Shown: positions 43,805 through 53,450 of the stretch, one piece after another
How positions within the stretch are numbered: position 1 is the stretch's first letter
How the letters are laid out: the number at the start of each line of letters is the position of its first letter
Assembly: GCA_963738615.1 (NCBI GenBank)
Contig: CAVTXI010000012.1
Span: 1,736,001-1,800,000, forward strand
From: CAVTWY01 sp963738615
GTDB lineage: Bacteria > Pseudomonadota > Gammaproteobacteria > Burkholderiales > Burkholderiaceae_C
Direction of reading: 5' to 3'
DNA: 64,000 bases
Position numbers and translations under genes: made by a program
Notes under the pieces: model-generated
Seen by the model: the letters and a program-made list of their open reading frames with translations, nothing else
What the model was told of the DNA's origin: nothing
Database searches by the model: none

Positions 43805-44902
43805 ATGTCTTCATTGCTTCACCATCGCTTCACCGCCCAGCAAGTCGCCTTCATGTCGGCCTTGGCATGCGCACTGGTGCCGTTGCCTTCATGGTCGCAA
43901 GACGGGGCACGCTGCGCGGCCGAGTCTGACCCGACCCAACGCCTGGCGTGCTACGACCGCCTGTTCCGCCCCGACCCCGACGCAACCGCAGCGCCACCCC
44001 CGCGCGCGGCATCCGCGCCGACGGCAGCAACCGCTGCGCCACCACCACCACCTCCCCCGCCCGATGCCGGCGCCACGGGTTCGATCATGTCGAAGCTGTG
44101 GGAGCTCGAGCCCGCCGACAAACGTCGAAAGTTTGTCGTGCGCACCTACCTGCCCAACGCGCTGCTGCCGCTGCACTACACCACGCGCTTGAGCCGCGCG
44201 CCGCAGAGCCCCACGCGGCCCGCGCTGGCGCCGAACGAGCGCTACCGTGCGATGGAATCGAAGCTGCAGGTGTCGCTGCGCGCGAAGGCGGCAAGCGACG
44301 TGCTGCTGCCCAACGCCGACCTGTGGCTTGCCTACACGCAGCGTTCGTTGTGGCAGTTGTGGAATTCGCAGGAATCGGCGCCGTTTCGCAGCACCGACTA
44401 CCAGCCCGAAGCGATCTACGTGGTGCCCGTGCCGGCCGAAGCGCGCGAGTTGCCCTTCGGTTGGCAGTGGCGCATGGTGCAGCTTGGCGCGGCACATCAG
44501 TCCAACGGACAGTCGCTGCCTCAATCGCGCAGTTGGAACCGCGTGTACCTCGGCGCGGGCTTCGAGCGCGGCGAATTCGGCCTGCAGGTGCGCGCGCATC
44601 GCCGCCTGCCCGAGTCGAAAGAAGACGACGACAACCCCGACCTGACCGCCTACATCGGCCGAGGGGAGATCCTGGCAACGTGGCTGCCGGGCGTGGCGAC
44701 GGCCGCGCTGTCGTGGCGCACGAACCTGAAGTCGCTGGCACGCGGGTCGATGCAGCTTGACCTGACCTACCCGGTGTACGGCGCCGAACCCGCCGGCCTG
44801 CGCTGGTACGTGCAACTGTTCAGCGGTTACGGCGAAACGCTGCTGGACTACAACCATCGGCAGACGACGATCGGGCTGGGGTTCTCGTTGTTCCAGTTCT
44901 GA
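43805..44902 (+). CDS. pldA: Outer membrane phospholipase A1
   Basis: 365 residues with a signal peptide (ALACALVPLPSWSQ), a Pro/Ala-rich linker, then the OMPLA beta-barrel ending in Phe (LGFSLFQF), as expected for an outer membrane protein. The catalytic motif HQSNGQSLPQSRSWNR gives His, Ser at +2 and Asn at +14, matching His142-Ser144-Asn156 of the E. coli enzyme. It degrades phospholipids that reach the outer leaflet. Confidence 0.93.
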   Translation: MSSLLHHRFTAQQVAFMSALACALVPLPSWSQDGARCAAESDPTQRLACYDRLFRPDPDATAAPPPRAASAPTAATAAPPPPPPPPDAGATGSIMSKLWELEPADKRRKFVVRTYLPNALLPLHYTTRLSRAPQSPTRPALAPNERYRAMESKLQVSLRAKAASDVLLPNADLWLAYTQRSLWQLWNSQESAPFRSTDYQPEAIYVVPVPAEARELPFGWQWRMVQLGAAHQSNGQSLPQSRSWNRVYLGAGFERGEFGLQVRAHRRLPESKEDDDNPDLTAYIGRGEILATWLPGVATAALSWRTNLKSLARGSMQLDLTYPVYGAEPAGLRWYVQLFSGYGETLLDYNHRQTTIGLGFSLFQF

Positions 44903-44908
44903 GACGCC

Positions 44909-46120
44909 GTGAACGAACCGTTCTCCTTGCGCCGCATCGCCGTGCCGGCCTTCGGCCCGTCGCTGCTGTTCGGCATCGGCGAAGGCGCGATCCTGCCGGT
45001 GGTGCCGCTCACGGCGCGCACGCTTGGTGCGTCGGTGCCCGAAGCCGCGCTGCTGATCGCGCTGATCGGGCTGGGGTCGATGCTCGGCAACATCCCCGCG
45101 TCGATCGTCACGATGCGCCACGGCGAACGCTGGACGATCGTCGCCGCTGCGATGGGTTGCGCGGCGGCGATGGCGCTGTGCGCGTTCACCTCGAGCCTTG
45201 TCGTGTTCGCGCTGGGCGCGTTCGTCATCGGCATCGCGCAGGCGGTGTTCAGCTTGGCGCGTCAGAGCTGGATGGCCGAAGCGGTGCCGATCGACTACCG
45301 GGCCCGCGCGATGTCAATGCTGGGCGGGATGATGCGCGTGGGCATGTTCATCGGTCCGCTTCTCGCTGCGGTGGCGATCAGCTTCTGGGGCCTCGCGGCA
45401 GCGTATGGCGTCGGCGTGGTGGCGTTGCTGATCGCCGCGGTCGTGTCGTCGCGATTGCCGGATCTGCAGGGCAACGCCGTCGCTGCCGCCGCTGCCGCTG
45501 CCGCTGTCGGTGCACCCTCGCCAGGCAGCGCGGGTGCACGCTCGTCGTGGCGCGCGATCATTCGCGATCACCGGCACGTGTTCCTCACGCTCGGCATCGG
45601 CGTGATGCTCGTCGCCGCGGTGCGCGCGGCGCGTCAAGCCGCCATTCCGCTGTGGGCCGACCACCTCGGACTGGACGCCTCGGTCACGTCGTTGATCGTC
45701 GGCATCGCGGGCGGCGTCGAGATGCTGGTCTTCTACCCCGCGGGCTTCGTGATGGACCGCAAGGGCCGGCTCGCCGTCGCGCTGCCGTCGCTGCTGATCA
45801 TGGGCGCGGCGCTGCTGTTGATGCCGCTGACGCACAGCGCTGTCACGCTGCTGATCGCGGCGAGCGCGGTCGGCTTCGGCAACGGCATCGGCTCGGGGTT
45901 GATCATGACGCTGGGCGCCGACCACGCGCCGCCCACGGCACGTGCGCAGTTCCTGGGGGTCTGGCGCTTGATGACCGACATCGGCGCGGCGTGCGGGCCG
46001 GGGCTGCTGTCGCTGTTGGCGTCGGCGGCGTCACTGGGCGTCGGCGTCGCAGCGGTCGGGCTTCTTGCGTTCGTCGCAGCGGCGCAGTTGGCTTTCTGGA
46101 TCCCGCGACGCAGAACGTGA
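44909..46120 (+). CDS. MFS transporter
   Basis: 403 residues, GTG start, twelve predicted membrane helices. ILPVVPLTARTLGASVPEAAL in helix 1, MRHGERW in loop 2-3, DYRARAMSMLGGMMRVGMFIGP in helix 5 region and MDRKGRLAVALPS in loop 8-9 are MFS features. An Ala-rich stretch sits in the central loop. Substrate unknown. 6 bases after the pldA stop, likely co-transcribed. Confidence 0.9.
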   Translation: MNEPFSLRRIAVPAFGPSLLFGIGEGAILPVVPLTARTLGASVPEAALLIALIGLGSMLGNIPASIVTMRHGERWTIVAAAMGCAAAMALCAFTSSLVVFALGAFVIGIAQAVFSLARQSWMAEAVPIDYRARAMSMLGGMMRVGMFIGPLLAAVAISFWGLAAAYGVGVVALLIAAVVSSRLPDLQGNAVAAAAAAAAVGAPSPGSAGARSSWRAIIRDHRHVFLTLGIGVMLVAAVRAARQAAIPLWADHLGLDASVTSLIVGIAGGVEMLVFYPAGFVMDRKGRLAVALPSLLIMGAALLLMPLTHSAVTLLIAASAVGFGNGIGSGLIMTLGADHAPPTARAQFLGVWRLMTDIGAACGPGLLSLLASAASLGVGVAAVGLLAFVAAAQLAFWIPRRRT

Positions 46121-46158
46121 CGCCCGACCTTCCGCCTCGAGCACACTAGCATCCACCG

Positions 46159-49100
46159 ATGCCCAAGAAGCGCTCCACCGACTCCGCGCGTCCGCGCCCC
46201 GACCCCTACGAATTCGTCGACATCCACGGCCGCCGCATCGGCGACTTCGAATCCCTGCGCCGCGGCGCGCAGCAGGCCGCAGCCGAGAAGGCCGACGAGC
46301 AAGCCGCGGCGAGGCTCGAGCCCGCGGATCTCGAGACGGTGTTCGACGGCCTTGTGGTCGCCGGCTGGCAGCGCAGCAAGACGGCGTTGCTGCAGCTGCT
46401 GCGCAACCTGCACTTCCGCCGCGCGGACGGTGCGGCCTTCACCGGCCACGACGTCGGCCCTGCATTGCACGCGTTGGCGCAAGGCCGACGCGTCGAACGG
46501 CATCAGGGCGAGAGCGAAGGCTGGTCGGTGGCCGAATCCCGCGCCGAGGATCGCCTTCGCGTGTTGCTGGTGCGCCCCGAGGCCACACACTGGTGGAAGG
46601 CGTGGCTGCACGCCGCGGTCGGCTACGGCAACCTCGAGGGCTACGACGCGAACCCGCCGAGCTTCACGCCGCGCAACGTCGACGAGGCGGCGGCGCTGCT
46701 GCGGCTGCTGCTCATCGCCGGCATCGACCTCGCGAACTTCAAGCGCTTCATGTCGCGCTCGTTCTACAGCCTCGTCACCGTCGAAACCGTGCTGCGCGCG
46801 CTGCGCCAGCTCGAGCGCCTGGGCCTCGCCGACCGCATCGATACAGGCCTGCGCTGGTACCTGCTGATCGCGCTCGACAACGGCGGTGCGCTCATGCGCG
46901 CGGGCGCCTTGATGTCGTGGGTCGAAGCGCACCTGGACGACGCGCCGCGCGAGATCGACTCGGGCGGGCTGCGGTTGCACGTGGCCGAAGTTCGCCTGCA
47001 CCGCGGCGACCGTGCCGGCATGGCCGCGGCGATCAGCAACGACCAGACGGTGCTGCCGTTTCGGCCGCTGTTCGACGCGCTGTGCACCGCTCGCGAAGGC
47101 CGCTGGGCCGACGCCGCGGCCGCCTTCCCGCCCGCATGGAAGGGCCTGTGCACGCACCTGGGCAAGCGGCGCGGCATTGCACCGCAGCGCGTGCTTCAGC
47201 TCTACCCGCTGGCGTTGATGGCGCAGCCCGACGCCAAGGCGTGGTCGACGGCGCACAAGTTCTGCATCGCCATGTCGGGTTCACGCAGTCCGTCGTCGAG
47301 TGACGATTGGGGGCGCTGGGCGCACGTGCTCGCGTCGCGCCTGGGCGATGCGCGGCTCGAGCCCAAGGCGCTCGATTCGCCGCAGGGGATCGGCGACCTG
47401 GTGCGCGTGGACGTCGACCTCCTCGGCGACCGCCTGATCCTCGCCGCGTGGGTCGGCCAGACGCCGAAGGGCTGGAGCAAGGAGTTGCTGGCGCACGTGG
47501 TGGTCGAGCTCGTACGCATGGGCATGACCTGGAAGGCGGCGCTTGTGCTCGAGGCGTTGGCGCGGCTGGGCCGCGAGGCGCCTTCCTTGCCCGATGACGT
47601 GCAAGCCGTGTTGCAGGCCGAGCGCGCACGGACTGGCCCTTCGATCGGCTCGGCGCAGACAGACGTTGGCACGGTCCCTTCGACTCATCTGCGGGCCGGC
47701 TTCTTCGCGCCGCGGCGCGACGCCTGGCGCGACGCACTGGCTGCGATTGCAGCGCTGGGCGGCGGCAGCGGCGCCGAGGCCGCGGCCGAGCGGCCCGCCT
47801 CGTGCCTCACCTGGCGCCTCGAGCTCGACCGTGACGGCAGAGTCTTCGACCTCGAAGCCTTCGAACCGTCGGCCACCGGGCGCGGCAAACCGAAGCTGCT
47901 GTCGCTGGGTGCGCTGAAGAAGCGCACGCGGCTCGACGCGCGCGACGCCGCGGTGGCGCGCAACCTGCGCGCCTCGCGCTACCACGCCAGCAGCCTGTCG
48001 TTCGATCTGCCCGGCGCCGCGGCCGCACTCGTGGGCCATCCTGCCGTCGAGTTCGCCGACACGCCAGGCACGACGATCGAACTGACCGAAGGCCTGCCGA
48101 TGCTCGAGGTGCGTCGCGAACGCGAAGCCGAAGGCCGCGAGCACTTCGTCTTCCGCCTGCACGATCCGCTGATCGCCAAAGACGAGCCCAAGCTCACAAA
48201 CCACTTCCACGACTTCGACGCGATCGAGGCCGAGCAGACCAGGCGCGACAGCGTTCGCGTCGTGCGTGACGCACCCGATCGCGCGCGCTTGTTGCGCCTG
48301 ACGTCGGCGCACAAGCGCGTGGCCGAGCTGATCGCGCAGCGCTGGACGGTGCCGGTCGACGCCGGCGCCGAACTCGACGCCGCGCTGCGCGTGCTCGCCG
48401 GCCACTTCGTGCTCTCGAGCGACGCTGAAGCCGGCGAGCCGGTGCCCAGCGACGCGCGCCTGGTCGCGCAGCTTCATCCGCGCGGCGACGGTTTGCGCCT
48501 CACGCTCGTCGCGCGCCCCTTCGGCGACTTCGGCCCCGCGATCGCGCCGGGCCACGGCCGCGCACGGCTGATGACGATGAACGCAGGCATCAGCCTGGCG
48601 ACCGAACGCGACCTCGCGGCCGAGCGCGAGCACCTCGCGACGCTGCTCGAAGCGATGCCGTTCCTCGCCGGTGCCGACGCGAGCGGCGCGGGCGACGGCA
48701 TCTGGCAGCTCGACGATCCCGAAGACGCGCTGGCCGCGGTCGATGCGCTGGGCCGCGTTGCCGCCGACGCCACGGCGCTGCGAGCGATCGAGTGGCCCAA
48801 GGGCCAGTCGTTGCGCGTGATCGCGCCCGACGCGAACGCCTTCACGACGACGCTGAGCAGCGAGCGCGACTGGTTCGCGGTCGAAGGCGAATTGCGCCTC
48901 GACGAAGCGCGCGTGTTGTCGCTGCAGCAGTTGCTCGGCCTGCTGCACGAAGGCCGCTCGAGCCGCTACGTCGCTTTGGGCAACGGCGAATACCTCGCGC
49001 TGGCCGATCAGCTGCGCCAGCGCCTGGCCGAACTCGCGGCGATCGGTGAAGCCGCGGGTGCGGGCGTGAAGCTCGGCGCCACGTCGGCCGCGTGGCTCGC

Positions 49101-50598
49101 GGACGCAGCGGCGGAACTGGGCGTGAAGGGCGACGCTGCATGGCGCAAGCGCGCCGCACAGCTCGAGGCCGCTGCCGCGCTCGAGCCCGACGTGCCGCAT
49201 GGCCTGCAGGCTGCGCTGCGGCCTTATCAACGTGATGGCTTCGTCTGGATGACGCGGCTTGCCGAAGCCGGCTTCGGCGCGGTCCTGGCCGACGACATGG
49301 GCCTGGGCAAGACGATCCAGACGCTTGCGCTGCTGCTTACGCGCGCGGCCGCAGGGCCCGCGCTGGTGGTCGCGCCGACCTCCGTGTGCAGCAACTGGGC
49401 CGACGAGATCGAGCGCTTCGCGCCGGGCCTTCGCGGCGCGATCTACGGTCATCAGGCCGATGCCGACCGCGCGTCGCAGCTTGCCACCGCGCAGGCCGGC
49501 GATGTGCTGATCGTCTCGTACGCGCTGCTGCTGCGCGACGCCGAAGACTTTGCCCGCAAGAAGGACGGTTGGGCCACGCTGGTGCTCGACGAAGCGCAGG
49601 CGCTGAAGAACGCGGCGACGCAGCGCGTGCAAGCGGTCGCGGCCCTCGACGCGGGCTTCAAGCTCGCGCTGTCGGGCACGCCGGTCGAGAACCGCCTGGC
49701 CGACCTGTGGTCGATCATGAACCTCGTGAACCCGGGCCTGCTGGGCGGCAGCGCGCGCTTCAACGAACGTTTCGCGAACCCCATCGAGCGCCAGCGCAAC
49801 GAAGGCGCACGCGCGCGCCTGCGGCGGCTGGTCGGCCCGTTCCTGTTGCGGCGAACCAAGGCACAGGTGCTGACCGACCTGCCGCCGCGCACCGAGATCG
49901 TCCAGCGCATCGAGCCGAACGACGAAGAACGCGCGTTCCTCGAGGCGATGCGCAGGCAGGCGCTCGAGCGCATCGCGCAGCTCGACACCGACGACCAGAA
50001 GTCGCGCTTCAACGTGCTGGCCGAACTGACGCGCCTGCGCCGCGCCGCGTGCGACCCGCGCCTGGCTGCACCCGAGCTCGGCCGCATCGGCGCGAAAGTG
50101 CAGGCCTTCGAGCGGCTTGCAACCGAGCTTGTCGAAGGCCGCCATCAAGCGCTTGTCTTCAGCCAGTTCACCGACTTCCTGAAGCTGCTGGCCGAGCGCC
50201 TGGACGCCGCGGGCCTTCGCTATCAATACCTCGACGGCAGCACCCCCGCTGCGGCGCGCGGCGAACGCGTGGCCGCGTTCCAGCGCGGCGAGGCCGATCT
50301 TTTCCTCATCAGCCTGAAGGCCGGCGGGTTCGGGCTGAACCTCACCGCCGCCGACTACGTCGTCATCACCGACCCGTGGTGGAACCCGGCCGCCGAAGAC
50401 CAGGCGATGGGCCGCGCGCACCGCATCGGCCAGCAGCGCCCGGTCACGGTTTATCGCCTCGTCACCGCGGGCTCGATCGAAGAACGCATCGTCGGCCTGC
50501 ACCACGACAAACGCGAACTCGCCGAAGGCCTGCTCGCGGACCAGGACACAAGCGCGCCGTTGGCGGCGCAGGAGTTGGTCGACTTGTTGCGGGGCTGA
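46159..50598 (+). CDS. SNF2/RapA-type DEAD/DEAH-box helicase
   Basis: 1479 residues, intact. The C-terminal 450 residues have all Snf2 motifs: LADDMGLGKTIQTLAL (I), VVAPTSVCSNW (Ia), LVLDEAQALKN (II, DEAQ), LSGTPVENRLADLWS (III), VFSQFTDFLKLL (IV), ISLKAGGFGLNLTAADYVV (V) and AMGRAHRIGQQRPV (VI). The about 1000-residue N-terminal part is unassigned. Such bacterial proteins remodel protein-DNA complexes or recycle RNA polymerase. Not obviously linked to neighbours. Confidence 0.93.
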   Translation: MPKKRSTDSARPRPDPYEFVDIHGRRIGDFESLRRGAQQAAAEKADEQAAARLEPADLETVFDGLVVAGWQRSKTALLQLLRNLHFRRADGAAFTGHDVGPALHALAQGRRVERHQGESEGWSVAESRAEDRLRVLLVRPEATHWWKAWLHAAVGYGNLEGYDANPPSFTPRNVDEAAALLRLLLIAGIDLANFKRFMSRSFYSLVTVETVLRALRQLERLGLADRIDTGLRWYLLIALDNGGALMRAGALMSWVEAHLDDAPREIDSGGLRLHVAEVRLHRGDRAGMAAAISNDQTVLPFRPLFDALCTAREGRWADAAAAFPPAWKGLCTHLGKRRGIAPQRVLQLYPLALMAQPDAKAWSTAHKFCIAMSGSRSPSSSDDWGRWAHVLASRLGDARLEPKALDSPQGIGDLVRVDVDLLGDRLILAAWVGQTPKGWSKELLAHVVVELVRMGMTWKAALVLEALARLGREAPSLPDDVQAVLQAERARTGPSIGSAQTDVGTVPSTHLRAGFFAPRRDAWRDALAAIAALGGGSGAEAAAERPASCLTWRLELDRDGRVFDLEAFEPSATGRGKPKLLSLGALKKRTRLDARDAAVARNLRASRYHASSLSFDLPGAAAALVGHPAVEFADTPGTTIELTEGLPMLEVRREREAEGREHFVFRLHDPLIAKDEPKLTNHFHDFDAIEAEQTRRDSVRVVRDAPDRARLLRLTSAHKRVAELIAQRWTVPVDAGAELDAALRVLAGHFVLSSDAEAGEPVPSDARLVAQLHPRGDGLRLTLVARPFGDFGPAIAPGHGRARLMTMNAGISLATERDLAAEREHLATLLEAMPFLAGADASGAGDGIWQLDDPEDALAAVDALGRVAADATALRAIEWPKGQSLRVIAPDANAFTTTLSSERDWFAVEGELRLDEARVLSLQQLLGLLHEGRSSRYVALGNGEYLALADQLRQRLAELAAIGEAAGAGVKLGATSAAWLADAAAELGVKGDAAWRKRAAQLEAAAALEPDVPHGLQAALRPYQRDGFVWMTRLAEAGFGAVLADDMGLGKTIQTLALLLTRAAAGPALVVAPTSVCSNWADEIERFAPGLRGAIYGHQADADRASQLATAQAGDVLIVSYALLLRDAEDFARKKDGWATLVLDEAQALKNAATQRVQAVAALDAGFKLALSGTPVENRLADLWSIMNLVNPGLLGGSARFNERFANPIERQRNEGARARLRRLVGPFLLRRTKAQVLTDLPPRTEIVQRIEPNDEERAFLEAMRRQALERIAQLDTDDQKSRFNVLAELTRLRRAACDPRLAAPELGRIGAKVQAFERLATELVEGRHQALVFSQFTDFLKLLAERLDAAGLRYQYLDGSTPAAARGERVAAFQRGEADLFLISLKAGGFGLNLTAADYVVITDPWWNPAAEDQAMGRAHRIGQQRPVTVYRLVTAGSIEERIVGLHHDKRELAEGLLADQDTSAPLAAQELVDLLRG

Positions 50599-50693
50599 GG
50601 AGCGACCGCGTGGCCGTCAACCGCGAACGGCTGTGCGACATTGAGGGCCCGCCGTATCCCGCGCTTGGCGGCACATCGACAGGAGGTCTTGCC

Positions 50694-51107
50694 ATGCTGC
50701 GCTGGTTGGCTCGCTTGCTCTTCGGACGTCGCGACCGCACTGGAACCTCGGGAAACGCGAGGAACGCACCGCCGCGCGCTGACACCGCGTCGACGCAGCC
50801 GCGTGACCGCTGGGGGCCTTCACCGTGGCTGCTGGGCGGCGCACTGTGGGGCGGCTTGTGGGCGTCGGTGCTCGGCCACACGCACCCGGACCCCATGCTC
50901 GAACGCGACGTTGATCGCCAACAGCCCACACCTGACCCGAACGATTGGCACGGCGTCGGCCCCGGCACCCTAGCGGACGGCGGCCAACCGGTCGAAGGCG
51001 GCAACGAGGGCGGCGGCGGTTCCTTTGACGGCGGGGGTGCAGGCGGCGGGTTTGATGCTGGGGGAATGGATGGCGGTGGGGGCGACGGGGGCGGTAGCGG
51101 CGAGTAG
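50694..51107 (+). CDS. Small Gly/Asp-rich protein with a membrane helix
   Basis: 137 residues, GGAGG ribosome site just before the ATG. A hydrophobic segment (WLLGGALWGGLWASVLG) is followed by a tail of Gly/Asp repeats (GGGGSFDGGGAGGGFDAGG). No family recognised; possibly exported and surface-exposed. Confidence 0.5.
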   Translation: MLRWLARLLFGRRDRTGTSGNARNAPPRADTASTQPRDRWGPSPWLLGGALWGGLWASVLGHTHPDPMLERDVDRQQPTPDPNDWHGVGPGTLADGGQPVEGGNEGGGGSFDGGGAGGGFDAGGMDGGGGDGGGSGE

Positions 51108-51258
51108 CCGACGCAGCCCGTTCAGATCCTGTCGAAAAACCTTACAGTGCGCCCTCGAAAGACTGCTGAATAACGATAAGTTGTTGATTGCAGAAGGGTT
51201 CTGCATGAAGGCATGAAACATGCTTACAACCAGGCATCAAAAGTGTTCTGGAGGACGC

Positions 51259-51879
51259 ATGAAGAGTTTTATCAAGTCTCTGGCGGTTGTAGCTGTCGCC
51301 ATCGCAGGCGCGGTCAGCACCGCTCAAGCCGCGCCGGTAACGTGCGGCTCTGCGGGTTTCCCGCAGCGCCAAGTCACGATTGACGACGCCGATGGGTGCT
51401 CGCTCGTTGGCACCGGTTCACCGACAAACGACACCATCCTGACGCAACTGGGCATCGCAGGTGCCGAACGCAACGATATCGAGCGTGACACGCGTCCATC
51501 AGCGACTGTTCTCGGGACCACTGTCCCCATTGGCACGACCTGGAGCAACACCAGCGGCAACTTGAACGTAGGCTTCAGCAGCCTCTCGCCGACCCAGTGG
51601 TCGATCGCCCCATCCCTTTGGGGGTCAAACCAGAACCTCTGGTTGTACGTGGGCCTGTACACCACCGGTTTTAACCCTGACTACTTCGTCTTCCAACTGA
51701 CGCACGGTGACACGAGTGGGCAATTCGCTGGTGGTGTGTCGCCGTTGAACTTGGGGCCGGCCGCCTTGTACCAAGTCGGCATCGTCGGGCAAGCACCCGA
51801 GCCCGATTCACTCGCTCTTGTTGGTTTGGCTTTGGCAGGGCTTGGCCTGAGCCTGCGCCGTCGCAAACAGCGGAAGTGA
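51259..51879 (+). CDS. PEP-CTERM sorting domain protein
   Basis: 206 residues. A signal peptide (LAVVAVAIAGAVSTAQA), a middle region rich in Ser/Thr/Asn, and a C terminus of PEP, a hydrophobic helix (LALVGLALAGLGLSL) and RRRKQRK: the tripartite exosortase signal. Such proteins are processed by an exosortase/EpsH and usually join extracellular matrix. ATG at 51259 follows GGAGG. The gene is less GC-rich than its neighbours. A terminator follows. Confidence 0.9.
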   Translation: MKSFIKSLAVVAVAIAGAVSTAQAAPVTCGSAGFPQRQVTIDDADGCSLVGTGSPTNDTILTQLGIAGAERNDIERDTRPSATVLGTTVPIGTTWSNTSGNLNVGFSSLSPTQWSIAPSLWGSNQNLWLYVGLYTTGFNPDYFVFQLTHGDTSGQFAGGVSPLNLGPAALYQVGIVGQAPEPDSLALVGLALAGLGLSLRRRKQRK

Positions 51880-51894
51880 TTGAGTGAAAGACCA

Positions 51895-51926
51895 GGAACC
51901 ACGCTCAACGGGAACCACGCTCAACG
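51895..51926. repeat. 16-base perfect tandem duplication
   Basis: GGAACCACGCTCAACG twice in direct succession, between the PEP-CTERM stop and the terminator. Confidence 0.8.
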
Positions 51927-51948
51927 TAGGGTTCTGGTCAGCCTGGAA

Positions 51949-51972
51949 AGCCTGCTTCGGCAGGCTTTTTTT
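51949..51972 (+). terminator. Rho-independent terminator after the PEP-CTERM gene
   Basis: AGCCTGC-TTCG-GCAGGCT followed by T6: a 7-base GC-rich stem with a stable UUCG tetraloop and a T-run, 70 bases after the stop. Confidence 0.92.
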
Positions 51973-51982
51973 GTTCCGCGGG

Positions 51983-52131
51983 TCACCCCAGCCGCGCCTG
52001 CTCGCCTTGCAACATGGTGACCAGATCCAGTTCCGGCGCCGGTTGCCCTAACGAGGTGAGCGCCGCGCTGATCTGGCCGCGATGGTGCGTGCCGTGGTTG
52101 AACACGTGGCCGAGCGTGAGCACGCGGCCCT
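51983..52131 (-). pseudogene. C-terminal remnant of a DinB family protein
   Basis: On the minus strand the sequence reads LGHVFNHGTHHRGQISAAL and then TSLGQPAPELDLV and a stop at 51983-51985. The HVFNHGTHHRGQ motif is the metal-binding C-terminal signature of DinB/DUF664 proteins. The N-terminal two thirds are absent: at 52131 the sequence changes into the end of the dCTP deaminase gene. Truncated by insertion or recombination. Confidence 0.7.
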
Positions 52132-52134
52132 AAA

Positions 52135-53343
52135 TTACTCAGGCGCCGCCAGTGCCTTGAAGTGCTTGCTGAGCTTCACGCCCTGGCCCTGATAGTTCGA
52201 CCGCCCGCCTTGTCCGTACAACTGGGTGGGAATCGACGTCAAGCGCTCGTAGGCAAGACGACCGACCAGTTGACCATGCTCGATGACAAACGGAACCTCG
52301 TAGGACCGAACCTCCAGCACCGCTCGCGAGCCCTCTCCGCCAGCGTCCGAGTGACCGAAGCCGGGGTCGAAAAACCCTGCGTAGTGCACGCGAAACTCGC
52401 CGACAAGCGTGTCGTAGGCGATCATTTCAGCCGCAAACCCGGGAGGCACGCGCACGGGTCCCTGTGAGGCAAGGATGTAGAACTCGGTTGGATCAAGGAT
52501 CAGGCCGCCACGCTTTGGAGCAAGCACCGGCTCCCAATAATCGAGTACTTCGTATTCATTGACCTTGTCGATGTCGACAAGCCCGGAGTGCGAGCGGGCC
52601 TTATACCCAATGACGCCACCGGACTGCCGTCCCTCGAGATCGACCCTGACCGCCACGCCATTCGCGACTTCGTCGGCGGACGTACGGTCGGCCGGTATTT
52701 CAACCAGTTTGTGCTGATCCTGCAGCCGCCGCAGCAGACCATCGCTGGTTGGTGGCTTGCCTCGCCTTATGCGCAGTTGACTCAGGCGTGACCCCTTTCG
52801 AACCAGGACGCTGAACGTTCTTGGGGACACCTCGGCGTACAACCTCCCGTTGTATTGCTCTCGCACCTGATCGAACGCGGCCCCCGCGTCTGTAATCAGC
52901 CTCGTGAAGACATCGAGGCGCCCGGTCGAACTCTTGGGATTGCCCATCGCCGACATCCGATGCTTCAGATCCAACGTCTCGAGCAGCGGGATGATGTAGA
53001 CGCAGCCTCTTTCCAGCACGCCACCGGACGTGATGTCCATCTTGTGCATCTGCAGTGCATCCAGCTTGTCTTGGACCGAACCGGACCCAGGAAGAAAGCT
53101 TGCACGGACACGGTAAGCAGTTTCACCAAGCCGCAAGTCCAGGCTGGCAGGTTGAAACTGATCGTCGGTGATTGTTTCGATCCCGACAATTTCCCTGCGC
53201 TGAACCATGGCCCTCAGGTCTTGCGAAGGCACGATACCCGTCGAATGCTGTTCGCCATCGTCGGCGAGCGCACCACCCTCGCGGTCAATCGGACGGCTCG
53301 CCTGTTCCACCAGGTCCGGCATTGCGTGCGATAAGAGGTCCAT
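52135..53343 (-). CDS. dcd: 2'-deoxycytidine 5'-triphosphate deaminase
   Basis: 402 residues from ATG 53343 (or 53322). NPKSSTGRLDVFTRL is the dCTP deaminase signature with substrate Arg/Ser, and LDLRLGETAYRVRA, FDPGFGH and LYGQGGRSNYQGQ support the family. The long form resembles the alphaproteobacterial type of about 360-370 residues rather than the 190-residue E. coli type. Converts dCTP to dUTP. Its codon usage and lower GC differ from the flanks, and it replaces the N-terminal part of a DinB gene, so acquisition by transfer is likely. Confidence 0.88.
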   Translation of the reverse strand: MDLLSHAMPDLVEQASRPIDREGGALADDGEQHSTGIVPSQDLRAMVQRREIVGIETITDDQFQPASLDLRLGETAYRVRASFLPGSGSVQDKLDALQMHKMDITSGGVLERGCVYIIPLLETLDLKHRMSAMGNPKSSTGRLDVFTRLITDAGAAFDQVREQYNGRLYAEVSPRTFSVLVRKGSRLSQLRIRRGKPPTSDGLLRRLQDQHKLVEIPADRTSADEVANGVAVRVDLEGRQSGGVIGYKARSHSGLVDIDKVNEYEVLDYWEPVLAPKRGGLILDPTEFYILASQGPVRVPPGFAAEMIAYDTLVGEFRVHYAGFFDPGFGHSDAGGEGSRAVLEVRSYEVPFVIEHGQLVGRLAYERLTSIPTQLYGQGGRSNYQGQGVKLSKHFKALAAPE

Positions 53344-53450
53344 GGTATTTCGTGAAGCAGTCGAGGCTACAAAAGCCGCCATCCATTCGGACTTTCGATG
53401 CCGCCGGTGCAGTCTAGACGAACGACCCGCGCGCCGCTCGTTCACCAGCA

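Noticed and set aside
47281..50505. 1074-codon open frame antisense to the helicase
   Set aside because: GC-rich third-position bias leaves the opposite frame open; the product is Arg/His/Gln-rich with no domain, while the sense frame has all Snf2 motifs.
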